Source: Caldilineaceae bacterium (GTDB lineage Bacteria > Chloroflexota > Anaerolineae > Caldilineales > Caldilineaceae). Taken from it: 64,000 bases of DNA. The DNA is taken from assembly GCA_019637645.1 (NCBI GenBank), contig JAHBVH010000002.1, forward strand, positions 1 through 64,000, written 5' to 3'. Both the position numbers and the translations under genes were made by a program. Of this stretch, positions 51,804 to 60,955 are shown one piece after another. The notes beneath the pieces were generated by a model, which had not been told where the DNA came from, did not search any database, and saw only the letters and a program-made list of their open reading frames with translations. Each line of letters starts with the position of its first letter. Positions within the stretch are counted from its first letter, which is position 1.

Positions 51804-53066
51804 ATGCAAGCGAGTGTAGCACCATTGAAACAGGAACGCGCGTTGTACGGTGCGGCTGCCGCAGCCGGACAACAAGGTGTATTGCCAACACCGTTCCCGC
51901 GGATCATGGGGCCGAACTGTGCCCAGTATTTGCAAGAAGTTTTAGAGAGTGGTTTGACCATCGACATGATGGGGCGTTTTGAAAAAGCCTTTGCCGCCGC
52001 GCTTGGGGTGAAACATTGTATTGCCACGCCCGGTTGTACCCCAGCGTTGGGCGTCTTGGCCGCGGCCTTCCCCTTTGAACCAGGCGATGAAATTATCGTC
52101 AGCCCGATCACCGACTTTGGGACGATCCAAGGGCTCTGCCTGGAAAATTATATTCCCGTCTTTGCCGACACCGCCCCCGGCAGCATCAACCTCAGTGCCG
52201 AAACGATTGAAGCCTGTATCACCGAGCGCACGCGGGCCATTCTGGTGGTACACAAAACCGGCTTGATCAGCGACATGGATGCGATCCTGGCGTTGGCCGA
52301 ACGCCACCAACTCTTTGTCTATGAAGATTGTTGCCAAGCGGTCTTTGGCAGCTATAAGGGGCGGGTGGCCGGAACCTTGGGCGCGGCCGCGGGCTTTTCC
52401 TTCGATCCCGAAAAGACTTTGGGGGCCGATACCGGTGGCTGTATCGTCACCAATGATGATGCCCTGGCCGAACGCATGCGCTTTATTGGCCATAGCCGGG
52501 GCGCGGTCAATATCCCCGATTTTGGCCGGGCGCACGCCGAGTTGGGCTATGCCTACCGGATGCCCCAATGTACAGCGGCCATCTGTCTGGGGCAGCTCGA
52601 AATTATTCAGGAGCAAGTGATCCACCGCGATCGCATGATCCGCCAACTGACCACCTTATTGGCGGCGATTCCGGGCATTATCCCTTTGGCAATCCCGGAG
52701 TATGTCGATGTCTATTCGTGTTGGATGGCCGGTTTCCAGATTGATCCTGCCCAATTCAGCTGCACCCCGGCGGAGTTTGCCAACCAAGTTGCGGCCGCGG
52801 GCATCCCCGGCGCAGGGCTCGGGAAATACTACCTAATGCCAGCCGCGTGTACCTTTTTGCAAGAGCGCGCTGCCAAGCAACTCTATCCCTTTGCCCAGCC
52901 ACCGGCCTCGCGTACCTATACCTACTCGGGAGACAACTGCCCCAATGCCCAAGCCTTTCTAGAAACTTTTATTCGTTGGTCAACCTTCTGCGAAAAATAT
53001 CAGCCAGCCGACTGTGAGCTAGCCGCCAACTTGGTGCGCACGGTGGCTGAGCGCAATCGCCGTTAA
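51804..53066 (+). CDS. DegT/DnrJ/EryC1/StrS family PLP aminotransferase
   Basis: A 420-residue enzyme of the sugar aminotransferase family. Cofactor motifs include TPGCTPALGVLAAAF, the Asp in VYEDCCQAVFG, and the PLP lysine in SFDPEKTLGADTGG. These enzymes usually add an amino group to NDP-keto-sugars or keto-cyclitols with glutamate or glutamine. In a catabolic operon with dehydrogenases and hydrolases, the reverse direction (removing the amino group) or assembly of a modified sugar are both possible. The ATG at 51804 follows AAGGA at 8 bases. Confidence 0.88.
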   Translation: MQASVAPLKQERALYGAAAAAGQQGVLPTPFPRIMGPNCAQYLQEVLESGLTIDMMGRFEKAFAAALGVKHCIATPGCTPALGVLAAAFPFEPGDEIIVSPITDFGTIQGLCLENYIPVFADTAPGSINLSAETIEACITERTRAILVVHKTGLISDMDAILALAERHQLFVYEDCCQAVFGSYKGRVAGTLGAAAGFSFDPEKTLGADTGGCIVTNDDALAERMRFIGHSRGAVNIPDFGRAHAELGYAYRMPQCTAAICLGQLEIIQEQVIHRDRMIRQLTTLLAAIPGIIPLAIPEYVDVYSCWMAGFQIDPAQFSCTPAEFANQVAAAGIPGAGLGKYYLMPAACTFLQERAAKQLYPFAQPPASRTYTYSGDNCPNAQAFLETFIRWSTFCEKYQPADCELAANLVRTVAERNRR

Positions 53067-53098
53067 ATCGCCATTGAATCGAACTTGGGGAGAAGAGC

Positions 53099-54103
53099 AT
53101 GAGCATTCAGCTTCAACCGTGTACGTGGAAACATGGCAAGCGCTGGGCCTATACAGTGACCTATGATGAGGCCATGTCCGAATTGTTTGACCATGTGGTG
53201 CCGCTGCATGAAGAGTTGGGGATTCCCGGCCATCTAGAGGTGGTGGTGGGGCACATGGGCAAGGTCCGCGCCATTGGCAATTCAAGCTACAATGGCTATC
53301 ATCACATGCCACCCGCCCAACTGCGCCAACTCATTGATCGTGGCTGGGGTGTGGGCAATCATTCCTGGACCCACGGCGTTGTCGAAGAAAATATTGATCT
53401 CGAGATCTATCAAGCCAAACGGGTGCTTGAAGAAGCCATTGGCCAGCGCGTCACCAGCTATTGCGCGCCCGGCAGCAATGACAATATGACCGATACGATC
53501 ACCGCCGCGCTGCAAGACGCGGGCTACCTCTGTGCCATGTCGGTGACTGATGATATTAACGGACCGGATGGTGATCTGTGGTTTTTGAATCGGGCTAGCA
53601 ATTTACACCGGGCTTGGACGCCGCTCTTCTCGGCATTCGATCCCTATCATCGGTTGCATCAAGTGAGCAGCAAGCAAGGGTGGGTGATTGACTACTGTCA
53701 CTGTCCGGCGCCCCAAATCCCCCATGAAAGCAAAGATGTCTATATCGACGAACACCGTGCTCGCCTGGAAACGGTCTTGGCCGTTGGTGGCGATGGCGTG
53801 TGGGTCTCCACCGCCGAGGAGATTGTTGACTATATTCTCTGTCGTCGCCAAACCCAGATTACGCCGGTGGATCTAGGGGATGGCCGTGCCGCGGTTCAAC
53901 TCGCGTTGGTTGATCTACCCGCACCCGTGCTGAGCCGCCAAGTCACTTTTGACATTACCGTGCCACCTGCGTTGCGGCGCAATCCGCTCCTGGTGGTGAA
54001 TGGGCAACCACAGCCCGCCCTCTTGGTATCCGGAAGTACCGCGCGCGTGACTCTGGATCTAACCCAGCCTGTGACGTTGACTTTGGAAGGAAGCAGCCAA
54101 TGA
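53099..54103 (+). CDS. Polysaccharide deacetylase family protein
   Basis: A 334-residue NodB-type deacetylase. Motif 1 reads TYDEAMSE (Asp23, Glu24), and motif 2 is HSWTH with His88 and His92. A later PGSNDNM and CHCPAPQIPHES fit the remaining active-site motifs. A C-terminal beta domain of about 80 residues follows. No signal peptide, so it probably acts in the cytosol on an imported N- or O-acylated sugar. GGGGAG precedes the ATG. Its stop overlaps the start of the next gene by four bases (ATGA). Confidence 0.87.
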   Translation: MSIQLQPCTWKHGKRWAYTVTYDEAMSELFDHVVPLHEELGIPGHLEVVVGHMGKVRAIGNSSYNGYHHMPPAQLRQLIDRGWGVGNHSWTHGVVEENIDLEIYQAKRVLEEAIGQRVTSYCAPGSNDNMTDTITAALQDAGYLCAMSVTDDINGPDGDLWFLNRASNLHRAWTPLFSAFDPYHRLHQVSSKQGWVIDYCHCPAPQIPHESKDVYIDEHRARLETVLAVGGDGVWVSTAEEIVDYILCRRQTQITPVDLGDGRAAVQLALVDLPAPVLSRQVTFDITVPPALRRNPLLVVNGQPQPALLVSGSTARVTLDLTQPVTLTLEGSSQ

Positions 54104-54981
54104 GACCTGTGCGACTAGCCACTGCCAGCATTTTAATCGATTCGACCCCCACCTATCCCAGCCGTTGCGTTGAGCGTTCGTTGGAAATGATCGACAAGGC
54201 CGGTGCAGCCAAGGCCGATCTGATCCTGCTGCCGGAAGAGCCCGATGTGGTGGGCTGCTCACCGGACAAGATCGTTGAGCTACCAGAACCGTTGCCGGGT
54301 GGACCACTTTTTCAGCAATTTGCGGCCCGGGCGCGCGCCAATAATATTTATGTGGCCTATAGCCAGCGTGAATGTGACGGTAACAAGGTGTTCAACACGG
54401 GTGTCGTCATCGACCGTCAAGGTGAGCTGATGGGCAAATATCGCAAAATGCATTTGGCCCCAGGCGAAGAAACCGAAACCCTACCAGGCGATCTAGGCTA
54501 TCCCATCTTTGACTGTGACTTTGGTCGGGTGGGCATGGGGATTTGTATGGATATTCATTACCCCGAGATGTGGCGCATCTATGCCCTCAAAGGCGCGGAT
54601 GTGCTGCTCTTCCCCACCATGTGTCTGGATTATACGGGCGACCATATTGAATCGATTGTCAATGCCCGCGCCATTGATAATCAGGTCTACTTGGTCTCGT
54701 CCCACTTTATTCAATATCCCTTCCTGTCGGGCCGCTCCATGGGCCATTCCCGCATTGTCGATCCCTACGGGCGCACCCTGGCCGATACCTCCCATCGCCC
54801 AGGGTTGGCCTTTGCCGATGTGGATCTCGATGCTGGCTTTGAAACTTGGTATAGTGGCGACTTGAAAAAACGCTATCCGACGCTGAAAGAATGCTATCTG
54901 GGCATGCGACGTCCCGAAACTTATCATGAAATTGTTGCATTGGAAGGGGCCAACCCTCCCTGGAAAATTGAGGTTCGCTGA
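54100..54981 (+). CDS. Carbon-nitrogen hydrolase (nitrilase superfamily)
   Basis: A 293-residue amidase-type enzyme with the triad Glu46 (LLPEEP), Lys116 (KYRKMHL) and Cys149 (MGICMDIHYPE). It is a paralogue of the protein at 24237 but not close. It is translationally coupled to the deacetylase gene (ATGA overlap) and two bases from the next dehydrogenase gene, so the three act together. The tight link to a deacetylase supports an amide or N-acyl substrate. Confidence 0.88.
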   Translation: MRPVRLATASILIDSTPTYPSRCVERSLEMIDKAGAAKADLILLPEEPDVVGCSPDKIVELPEPLPGGPLFQQFAARARANNIYVAYSQRECDGNKVFNTGVVIDRQGELMGKYRKMHLAPGEETETLPGDLGYPIFDCDFGRVGMGICMDIHYPEMWRIYALKGADVLLFPTMCLDYTGDHIESIVNARAIDNQVYLVSSHFIQYPFLSGRSMGHSRIVDPYGRTLADTSHRPGLAFADVDLDAGFETWYSGDLKKRYPTLKECYLGMRRPETYHEIVALEGANPPWKIEVR

Positions 54982-54983
54982 TC

Positions 54984-55898
54984 ATGCGTATCGGCCTAGT
55001 TGATCTAGATACATCACATCCCCAAAATTGGATTCCGATCCTGCGTGATTTGGGACACGAAGTCGTTGGCGTGTGGGATGGGGGCTCTGTCCATCCACCT
55101 AGCTATGTGGCAAAATTCGCAGCGGATTTTGCCATTCCCCAAGTCTATGGCTCGTTGGCCGAGTTGGCCGCGGTCGCCGATTGTGCCATTATTCATGGCT
55201 GCGATTGGGATACGCATATTGCCAAGGCCGCGCCTTTTGTGGCCGCGGGGAAGTCGGTGTTGATCGACAAGCCCTTGGCGGGCAATCTGCGCGATCTCCA
55301 ACAACTGCGCCAGTGGGTGCAAGCGGGCGCACGGATTAGCGGCGGCTCTTCGCTGCTCTTTGCCGTCGAAACCCAGGCTTGGTTGGCCCAACCGCTGGAA
55401 GAGCGCGGGACGCCTCACACCGTTTTCTGTGGCTGTGGTGTGGATGAGTTCAACTATGGCATTCACGCCTACGCCATGCTGAGCGGTATTCTGGGGAGTG
55501 GCATTACGCGCGTGCGCCATCTGGGCAAAGGGGTGCAGCGCCGCATCTTGGTCGAGTGGGCCGACGGACGCAGCGGGGTGTTGGTCATCGGTGCCACGGC
55601 CAAGTGGATGCCCTTCTATGCAACCGTGGTGACCGAACGCGCCGTCACCTATCTCCAGGCTGATGCGGGGAAACTCTACCGAGCGCTCTTGGAAGCAACC
55701 CTGCCCTATTTGGCCGGCGAGACGGATACGCCGCCGCTGCCGGTCGATGCTTGGCTGGAGCCCGAGTTATGCGCCCTTGCTGCGCGCCAATCCTGGCTTA
55801 ATGGGGATCAGCCCGTTGCCTTGGCTGACCTAGCCGATGATGCTGGCTATGATGGCAAAGTGTTCGCCGAGGGCTATCGGAAAGCCAAGTATCCGTAG
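54984..55898 (+). CDS. Divergent Gfo/Idh/MocA-like protein
   Basis: A 304-residue protein with the Gfo/Idh outline but without the glycine-rich loop: the first strand reads GLVDLDTSHPQNWIPIL. The catalytic motif is present as LIDKPLAG (Asp for Glu). The substrate domain is shortened and contains DEFNYGIHAYAML. The altered loop suggests weak or unusual cofactor binding. It follows the nitrilase gene by two bases and precedes a canonical family member at 56024. Confidence 0.78.
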   Translation: MRIGLVDLDTSHPQNWIPILRDLGHEVVGVWDGGSVHPPSYVAKFAADFAIPQVYGSLAELAAVADCAIIHGCDWDTHIAKAAPFVAAGKSVLIDKPLAGNLRDLQQLRQWVQAGARISGGSSLLFAVETQAWLAQPLEERGTPHTVFCGCGVDEFNYGIHAYAMLSGILGSGITRVRHLGKGVQRRILVEWADGRSGVLVIGATAKWMPFYATVVTERAVTYLQADAGKLYRALLEATLPYLAGETDTPPLPVDAWLEPELCALAARQSWLNGDQPVALADLADDAGYDGKVFAEGYRKAKYP

Positions 55899-55904
55899 GT
55901 GTGC

Positions 55905-56003
55905 GGGAAAGCGCCCTGGGCTAAAAGCCACCGGGCGAAAGAACAACGCCCACTCAGGCAGGCTTTCGCTGTCAACCAGAGAATGTGCGGTAGGAAACCG
56001 CAC
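55905..56003. repeat. CAACGCCCGCT-type repeat, copy 3, and leader hairpin
   Basis: GCGCCC/GGGCG with inner GGCT-AAA-AGCC forms a hairpin near 55910-55937, followed by AACAACGCCCACT. A second stem GTGCGGT-AGGAA-ACCGCAC (55985-56003) ends 7 bp before the AAGGA box of the next gene; its loop contains a decoy AGGAA sequence. Confidence 0.6.
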
Positions 56004-56023
56004 CTATGCTAAGGATAAAGATA

Positions 56024-57004
56024 ATGGAATTGCGATCAGCATTAATCGGTTGTGGTGGTTTAGGGAAAGTGCATGCCCAAATGGTGCAGCAATTGGGCAC
56101 CATGAAGATGGCCGCTTTTTGTGATGTTGATGGCGGGCGGGCCGAGCAACTCCGCCAGGAATTTGGCGGAGACTACGCGACCAGCGATCCCGAAACGATC
56201 TTTCGCGATCCGACGATCCAGGTGGTCTACATTTGTACACACCACGACACCCACGCCGAGTATTGTATTCGCGCGGCCCAAGCGGGTAAACACATTATGG
56301 TGGAAAAGCCACTGGCGTTGACCACCGAAGCCTGTATTGCCATTGGTCAAGCCGTGGAAGAGACGGGCGTTAAGTTGATGACCGCTTTCAAAATGCGTTA
56401 TTTTACCCTGATCCAGAAGGTCAAGGAGCTGATCCCCAACCCGCTCATGGTTACGATGCAGATGATGGACAACCGCTGGCCGGATGAGATGTGGGCCAAC
56501 GATCCCATCAAAGGGGGTGGGAATGTGCTCAGCCAGGGGGTTCACTCTTGTGACATTCTGCGCTATGTGGCGGGCAGTGATCCGGTTTCGGTCTATGCCG
56601 TTGGCGCGAACTACTATCAGAAGACCGGGGTCATTGACAACATGGCCGCCGTCTATCAATTTGCCAATGGGGTTACGGGGAACTTGGTGCAAGGCGATGC
56701 CAACTGCCCTCCCCATGTGAGCAAGTTCTACATGCAAGTCTTTGCCGAAAATAAGTCAGCAACGCTTTCCAGCCGCCTGACGACCCTGACCTATCAGGAA
56801 AAAGGCCAAGAGCCGGTGATCTATCCGGGTACGGAAACCGGTTTCCTCGAGGAAAATCGCGATTTCATCCGCGCTTTGCAGGAAGATCGCCCCATGCCCA
56901 TTGATCACCGCGATGGGTTGTTGGCGACGTTGATGATTTTGCAAGGCTTCAAATCGATTGAAACCGGGCAACCCCAACCGATTGCGGCCTTGTTGGGCGC
57001 GTAA
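56024..57004 (+). CDS. Gfo/Idh/MocA family oxidoreductase
   Basis: A 326-residue dehydrogenase with a canonical loop (LIGCGGLGKVHAQM), catalytic motif IMVEKPLAL, and a substrate domain with GGGNVLSQGVHSCDIL. The ATG at 56024 follows AAGGA by 8 bases; an ATG at 56006 lies next to the hairpin and has no binding site. It is followed after 34 bp by the enolase-type gene. Confidence 0.9.
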   Translation: MELRSALIGCGGLGKVHAQMVQQLGTMKMAAFCDVDGGRAEQLRQEFGGDYATSDPETIFRDPTIQVVYICTHHDTHAEYCIRAAQAGKHIMVEKPLALTTEACIAIGQAVEETGVKLMTAFKMRYFTLIQKVKELIPNPLMVTMQMMDNRWPDEMWANDPIKGGGNVLSQGVHSCDILRYVAGSDPVSVYAVGANYYQKTGVIDNMAAVYQFANGVTGNLVQGDANCPPHVSKFYMQVFAENKSATLSSRLTTLTYQEKGQEPVIYPGTETGFLEENRDFIRALQEDRPMPIDHRDGLLATLMILQGFKSIETGQPQPIAALLGA

Positions 57005-57038
57005 TGGTGCAGCAGCCAGTAAGTTATGTTGATTCCTT

Positions 57039-58382
57039 ATGACAAAATTATCGGATGTACAGGTAGAAGCGCTCGACGTAACTTTTCGGAATGAACGGCT
57101 TGCGGTGCCACTGCACCTTAGCCGTGGCTCGATTACGGAAGTGACCTATGCTAAGGTTGTGGTCCATGTGCGAACGCGTGCTGGGCAAGCTCAACAGGGA
57201 ACCGGCGCGATCTTTCTCTCGGATCTCTGGGCTTTCCCAGACCCGACCTATGATCACAGCCAAAAAGATCGGACCATGCGCACCCTCTGCCAGACGATCG
57301 GGGCGTATTTGCAACGTGGTGATAGCTACAGTGATCCGCTGGAGAAGGGCCACCAGCTCGAAGCCGCCTTGCCGGATTTGGTGGCGCAGGTAGAAGAGTC
57401 ATTACCCTTTCTCCAGCGCGGGGCGATCCCGTACCTAGCGGCGCTCAATTGTCTGTCACCTTTTGACGCCGCGGTGCATGATGCTTGGGGGCGCGCCTTG
57501 GGCGGTTCGGCCTATGCCTTCTATGGGGAAACGTGGCTGAATGCCGACTTGGGCGTCTATCTTGGCCCGGCCTTTCAGGGTTGTTATCCCGACGCTTTCC
57601 TCGCCAAACCGCGCAAAACGCTGCGGATGCAACATGTGGTGGGGGTCAGTGACGCCTTGACTCCTGCAACGGCTGGTCCAACGCCCACCGGCTTGCCCGG
57701 CGATCTGACCAGTTGGATTCAGCGCGATGGGTTGACCTGCTTTAAGCTGAAATCGCGCGGGCAAGATCCTGTCGTCGATGCCGAGCGTCTCTGTGAGGTC
57801 TACAATACAGCGCTGGCCGCTGGTGTGTCGCCTGGTGCCATTCGCCTATCGCTCGATCCCAACGAAGCCTGCTCAGGCCCCGATTTTCTGGTTGAGATGT
57901 TGGCACGGCTGGCTTGGGATTGTCCGCTTGGCTTTGCTGCGCTCGACTATATTGAACAGCCAACGGCCCGTGATCTGAGCAGCTATACCTTTACCCTCCA
58001 TAAGGTTGCCTTGCATAAGCCGGTCATTATTGACGAAAGCCTCGACCGCTTGGAGAATCTGGCACGGCTGGAACCATTGGGCTGGTCTGGCCTGGCGCTC
58101 AAAACCTGTAAAGGCCAAAGCCATACGTTGCTGGCCTACTGTTGGGGTAAGCGCCACAATCTGTTTATGACCTTACAAGATCTGACCAATCCTGGGCTGG
58201 CCTTGGTGCATAGCGCCAACCTATGCGCTCATGTGGCCCTGTCAGTGGACTATTTTGAAGGCAACAGCCGCCAATATACGCCCGCGGCCTGCTTGGACGA
58301 ACAAGCCGCCTATCCGGCCTATTTTCAGTTGCAGGATGGTTCGCTCCACCTGCCTGCCCAAGAACCGTTTGGGTTGTATTGA
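57039..58382 (+). CDS. Enolase-superfamily protein (mandelate racemase/MLE-like)
   Basis: A 447-residue paralogue of the protein at 25235. The KxK pair is Lys236/Lys238 (FKLKSRG), metal ligands Asp273 (LDPNE), Glu306 (YIEQP) and Asp332 (IDES), and the opposite-face lysines are 355/358 (LKTCK). Both proteins share the long N-terminal region (SDLWAFP / MDLWAWP) and the endings QDLTNPxLAL and NSRQ, so they form one distinct subgroup, longer than usual family members. It probably dehydrates or epimerises a sugar-acid-like intermediate. It closes the transcript before the heptamer array. Confidence 0.86.
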   Translation: MTKLSDVQVEALDVTFRNERLAVPLHLSRGSITEVTYAKVVVHVRTRAGQAQQGTGAIFLSDLWAFPDPTYDHSQKDRTMRTLCQTIGAYLQRGDSYSDPLEKGHQLEAALPDLVAQVEESLPFLQRGAIPYLAALNCLSPFDAAVHDAWGRALGGSAYAFYGETWLNADLGVYLGPAFQGCYPDAFLAKPRKTLRMQHVVGVSDALTPATAGPTPTGLPGDLTSWIQRDGLTCFKLKSRGQDPVVDAERLCEVYNTALAAGVSPGAIRLSLDPNEACSGPDFLVEMLARLAWDCPLGFAALDYIEQPTARDLSSYTFTLHKVALHKPVIIDESLDRLENLARLEPLGWSGLALKTCKGQSHTLLAYCWGKRHNLFMTLQDLTNPGLALVHSANLCAHVALSVDYFEGNSRQYTPAACLDEQAAYPAYFQLQDGSLHLPAQEPFGLY

Positions 58383-58383
58383 G

Positions 58384-58679
58384 TTTGTCGTTTGTCCTTT
58401 GTCATTGGTCATTGGTCATTGGTCATTGGTCATTGGTCATTGGTCATTGGTCCTTTGTCATTGGTCATTCATGATTAGCTATTGATTATTGATTATTCAT
58501 TTGCTCCTTTGCCATTGGCTGTTCGGTAGAGCATGAAAGCATGAGCAGACATCACAAGTGACCAATGACCAATAACCAATAACCAATAACAAGTGACCAA
58601 TGACCAATGACAAAGGACCAATGACAAGTGACCAATGACAAAGGACCAATGACAAAGGACCAATGACAAAGGACCAATG
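58384..58679. repeat. Inverted arrays of a 7-bp repeat (STRR-like), long copy
   Basis: Twelve heptamers (TTTGTCG, TTTGTCC, TTTGTCA, mostly TTGGTCA) run from 58384 to 58467, and two TTGATTA units lie near 58482-58495. After an irregular centre, eighteen heptamers of opposite sense (ACCAATG, ACCAATA, ACAAAGG, ACAAGTG) run without a break from 58554 to 58679. The array occupies the whole gap between the enolase-type gene and the alpha/beta hydrolase gene. No gene lies inside. Confidence 0.92.
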
Positions 58680-58692
58680 ACTACTATACTGG

Positions 58693-60798
58693 ATGGTTGC
58701 AATGGAAGAAGCATTGTCGGAGACGCTCTATCTCGCACCCGCTCGTCGTACAGCGTTCTATGACCTCTATCAACGCCAATATGCCCAAACTTTCGCCTGG
58801 TTGCAGCGTGCCCTTGGCGAAGCTGCCGCGACGCGCGATCAGCAGCGGCGCACCGACGACGCCAACCATGCCGACCTGCGGGCGCGGTTGGCGCAGTGGA
58901 GTGGTGTGGCGCAGATTGAGTTGCGTGAGGCCGGGGTCGAACAAGCCGCCACGCCAGGCGATGGTATCCGCTACACCGTGCGCACACCGCAAGACTTGCT
59001 CTATACCGGTCTGTTGTGGGACCCGCCTTCGTCCGTTGCCTGTCGTGGTGCGGTGCTCTTGGCGGGTGAAGAGGAGACAACCGTTGAACACTGGATTGCC
59101 CAGTACCGGGCGCAGGGGCTGCGGGTGATCTTGCCCGCGCTAGCCCGCCCGCAACATAGCTTTCAGGAGCACCCTGAGCGCAAGTGGTATTACTTTACCG
59201 ATGATGAACTGCTCCATCTCTTTTTCTTTATTTGTGGTGGCAGTCTGGCTGGTCTAGAAGCCGCAGAAATCCTCACCATTACCCAAGCTTTGTGTGGTCA
59301 AGGAGCAGAACGGCTGCCCGTGGCGCTCCATGGTGGGGGCCGGCATTGCTTGACCATGGCGGTGGCGGCGGCCTTGGCGCCAGACTATACCCAGCCCTAT
59401 GATCTCTTGCTCTTGCCCAATGGTGCCGAAAGCTTGGATCATCAAGAGCTAGATGTGCGTTTCAACACGATCTGGAATTTTCATACCGATTTTGATGCAC
59501 TGACGCTCTTTACCCTGGCTGGGGCGGATCTGCTCTTTGTTGAGCCTGGGTTGACGCCCAGCACAGGCTATGGCCGGGCCTTGGCTTGGTTTGGCAGCCA
59601 GCCCACCCAACCGCGGGTCGCGCGGTTGATTGCGCCCGACGCGACAGCCGTGGCGACAGCCGTTGCTACCATGCTCGCTCCGGTGGGGGCTGCTGTAACG
59701 GAACAACCAACGCCCTTTATCTTCGCCGCCGCTGTGCTGGCGGAGGCTTACCAACCGGCGTTGGCGAGCAAAGTAGCTTTTCTCGAGGGTCTCCATGCGC
59801 AAGCGCGCCAAACCCGGCTGCAACGCTATGATCTAGCCACCTTGACCCCTGCTGATTATCGGACACGGGTGGCGCAGAGCTTGGAACGGGTCGCGGGGCC
59901 ACCTTTGCCCGCGGCGGTGGAGCGCAAGCCCCAAACGCGTTTGGTCGCCCGTTATCCTGCCTACGCTCTCTATGAAGTGACCTTGGCGAGCGTACCTGGT
60001 GTGGAGGTGGCTGGCTATCTGCTCTTGCCCAGCAGCGGCCAACCCGCGCCCGCGGTGATCTGTCAACATGGGCTGGGCGGACGGCCAGATGCTTTGGTGG
60101 GCATCCCCGATCGATTGGAAGGCCATCAATGGGTCTATGACCGCTTTGCCCAACGGTTGGCCGAACGCGGCTATGTGGTCTTTGTCCCCTTTATGAATTG
60201 GGGATGGGCGACGACGGCCATGCGCGACCGGTTGGTAAAACATGCCTATGCCCTGGGCTTTGCCCCGAATCGTTTTGAAGTGGCGCAACTTCATGCTGTG
60301 GTCGATTTTTTGCAGGCGCGCCCAGAGGTAATCGCCGATCGGATTGCCTTCTATGGCCTTTCCTATGGCGGCCATGCCAGCCTCTGGCTTTGCGCACAGG
60401 AAGAACGGCTTGCCGCGGTGGTCACGGCGGGTCATTTTAATGAATGGCAGACTAAACTGCTGAACCCTGAATTGTCACCGCCGCTGACACGCCCGACCGC
60501 CTATGTCACCGTGGATGAAGGGCACGACATGTTTAATTACAATGTTCTGCCAGAGTTAGGCCATGCCGAACTCGCCACCCGTTTCGTACCCCGTGCTCAG
60601 TTTGTTGAAAATGGGCTGCTGGATACAGTGACGCCTACGGCTTGGGTCGAGCGTGAATTTGCCCGTACGCAAGCCGTCTTTGCGTGGCTTGGCGCGGCGG
60701 ATCAGGTTGCGCTCGAACACTTTCCGGGCCCACATCGGGTTTGGGCGGAAGGGTCGTTTCGCTTTTTAGAAAAGCACCTGCGCCAGGCTAGACCCTAA
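58693..60798 (+). CDS. Large alpha/beta hydrolase (acetyl xylan esterase/dienelactone hydrolase-like)
   Basis: A 701-residue protein. The C-terminal 320 residues carry an alpha/beta hydrolase: oxyanion strand AVICQHGLGGRPD, nucleophile Ser in GLSYGGHAS, and a terminal His in HFPGPHRVW. An upstream half (about 115-320) looks like a second, degenerate hydrolase fold (GAVLLAGEEETTVEHW, ALHGGGRHCLTM) without the full catalytic set. No signal peptide, so cytosolic. Possible substrates are acetylated or esterified oligosaccharides. ATG 58693 and 58702 are equally possible and neither has a clear binding site. It begins 14 bp after the heptamer array. Confidence 0.8.
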   Translation: MVAMEEALSETLYLAPARRTAFYDLYQRQYAQTFAWLQRALGEAAATRDQQRRTDDANHADLRARLAQWSGVAQIELREAGVEQAATPGDGIRYTVRTPQDLLYTGLLWDPPSSVACRGAVLLAGEEETTVEHWIAQYRAQGLRVILPALARPQHSFQEHPERKWYYFTDDELLHLFFFICGGSLAGLEAAEILTITQALCGQGAERLPVALHGGGRHCLTMAVAAALAPDYTQPYDLLLLPNGAESLDHQELDVRFNTIWNFHTDFDALTLFTLAGADLLFVEPGLTPSTGYGRALAWFGSQPTQPRVARLIAPDATAVATAVATMLAPVGAAVTEQPTPFIFAAAVLAEAYQPALASKVAFLEGLHAQARQTRLQRYDLATLTPADYRTRVAQSLERVAGPPLPAAVERKPQTRLVARYPAYALYEVTLASVPGVEVAGYLLLPSSGQPAPAVICQHGLGGRPDALVGIPDRLEGHQWVYDRFAQRLAERGYVVFVPFMNWGWATTAMRDRLVKHAYALGFAPNRFEVAQLHAVVDFLQARPEVIADRIAFYGLSYGGHASLWLCAQEERLAAVVTAGHFNEWQTKLLNPELSPPLTRPTAYVTVDEGHDMFNYNVLPELGHAELATRFVPRAQFVENGLLDTVTPTAWVEREFARTQAVFAWLGAADQVALEHFPGPHRVWAEGSFRFLEKHLRQARP

Positions 60799-60955
60799 TC
60801 GGCCATGCTCTTTTCGTGGTTTCCGCTCATGGGTGCAAAAGATGGAAAGGTAGATTGTGCCTCTTCGAAGGCATGGTTGCGTTGCCGCCTTTTGCTTCAT
60901 GGGCCTTGTTCTTTTCGTATGTACGATCTTGCAATAGCTGAAAAAGGAGTATGAC

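Noticed and set aside
58383..58692. Insertion-sequence end with long inverted repeats
   Set aside because: The inverted arms are made of short heptamers, there is no transposase and no target duplication.
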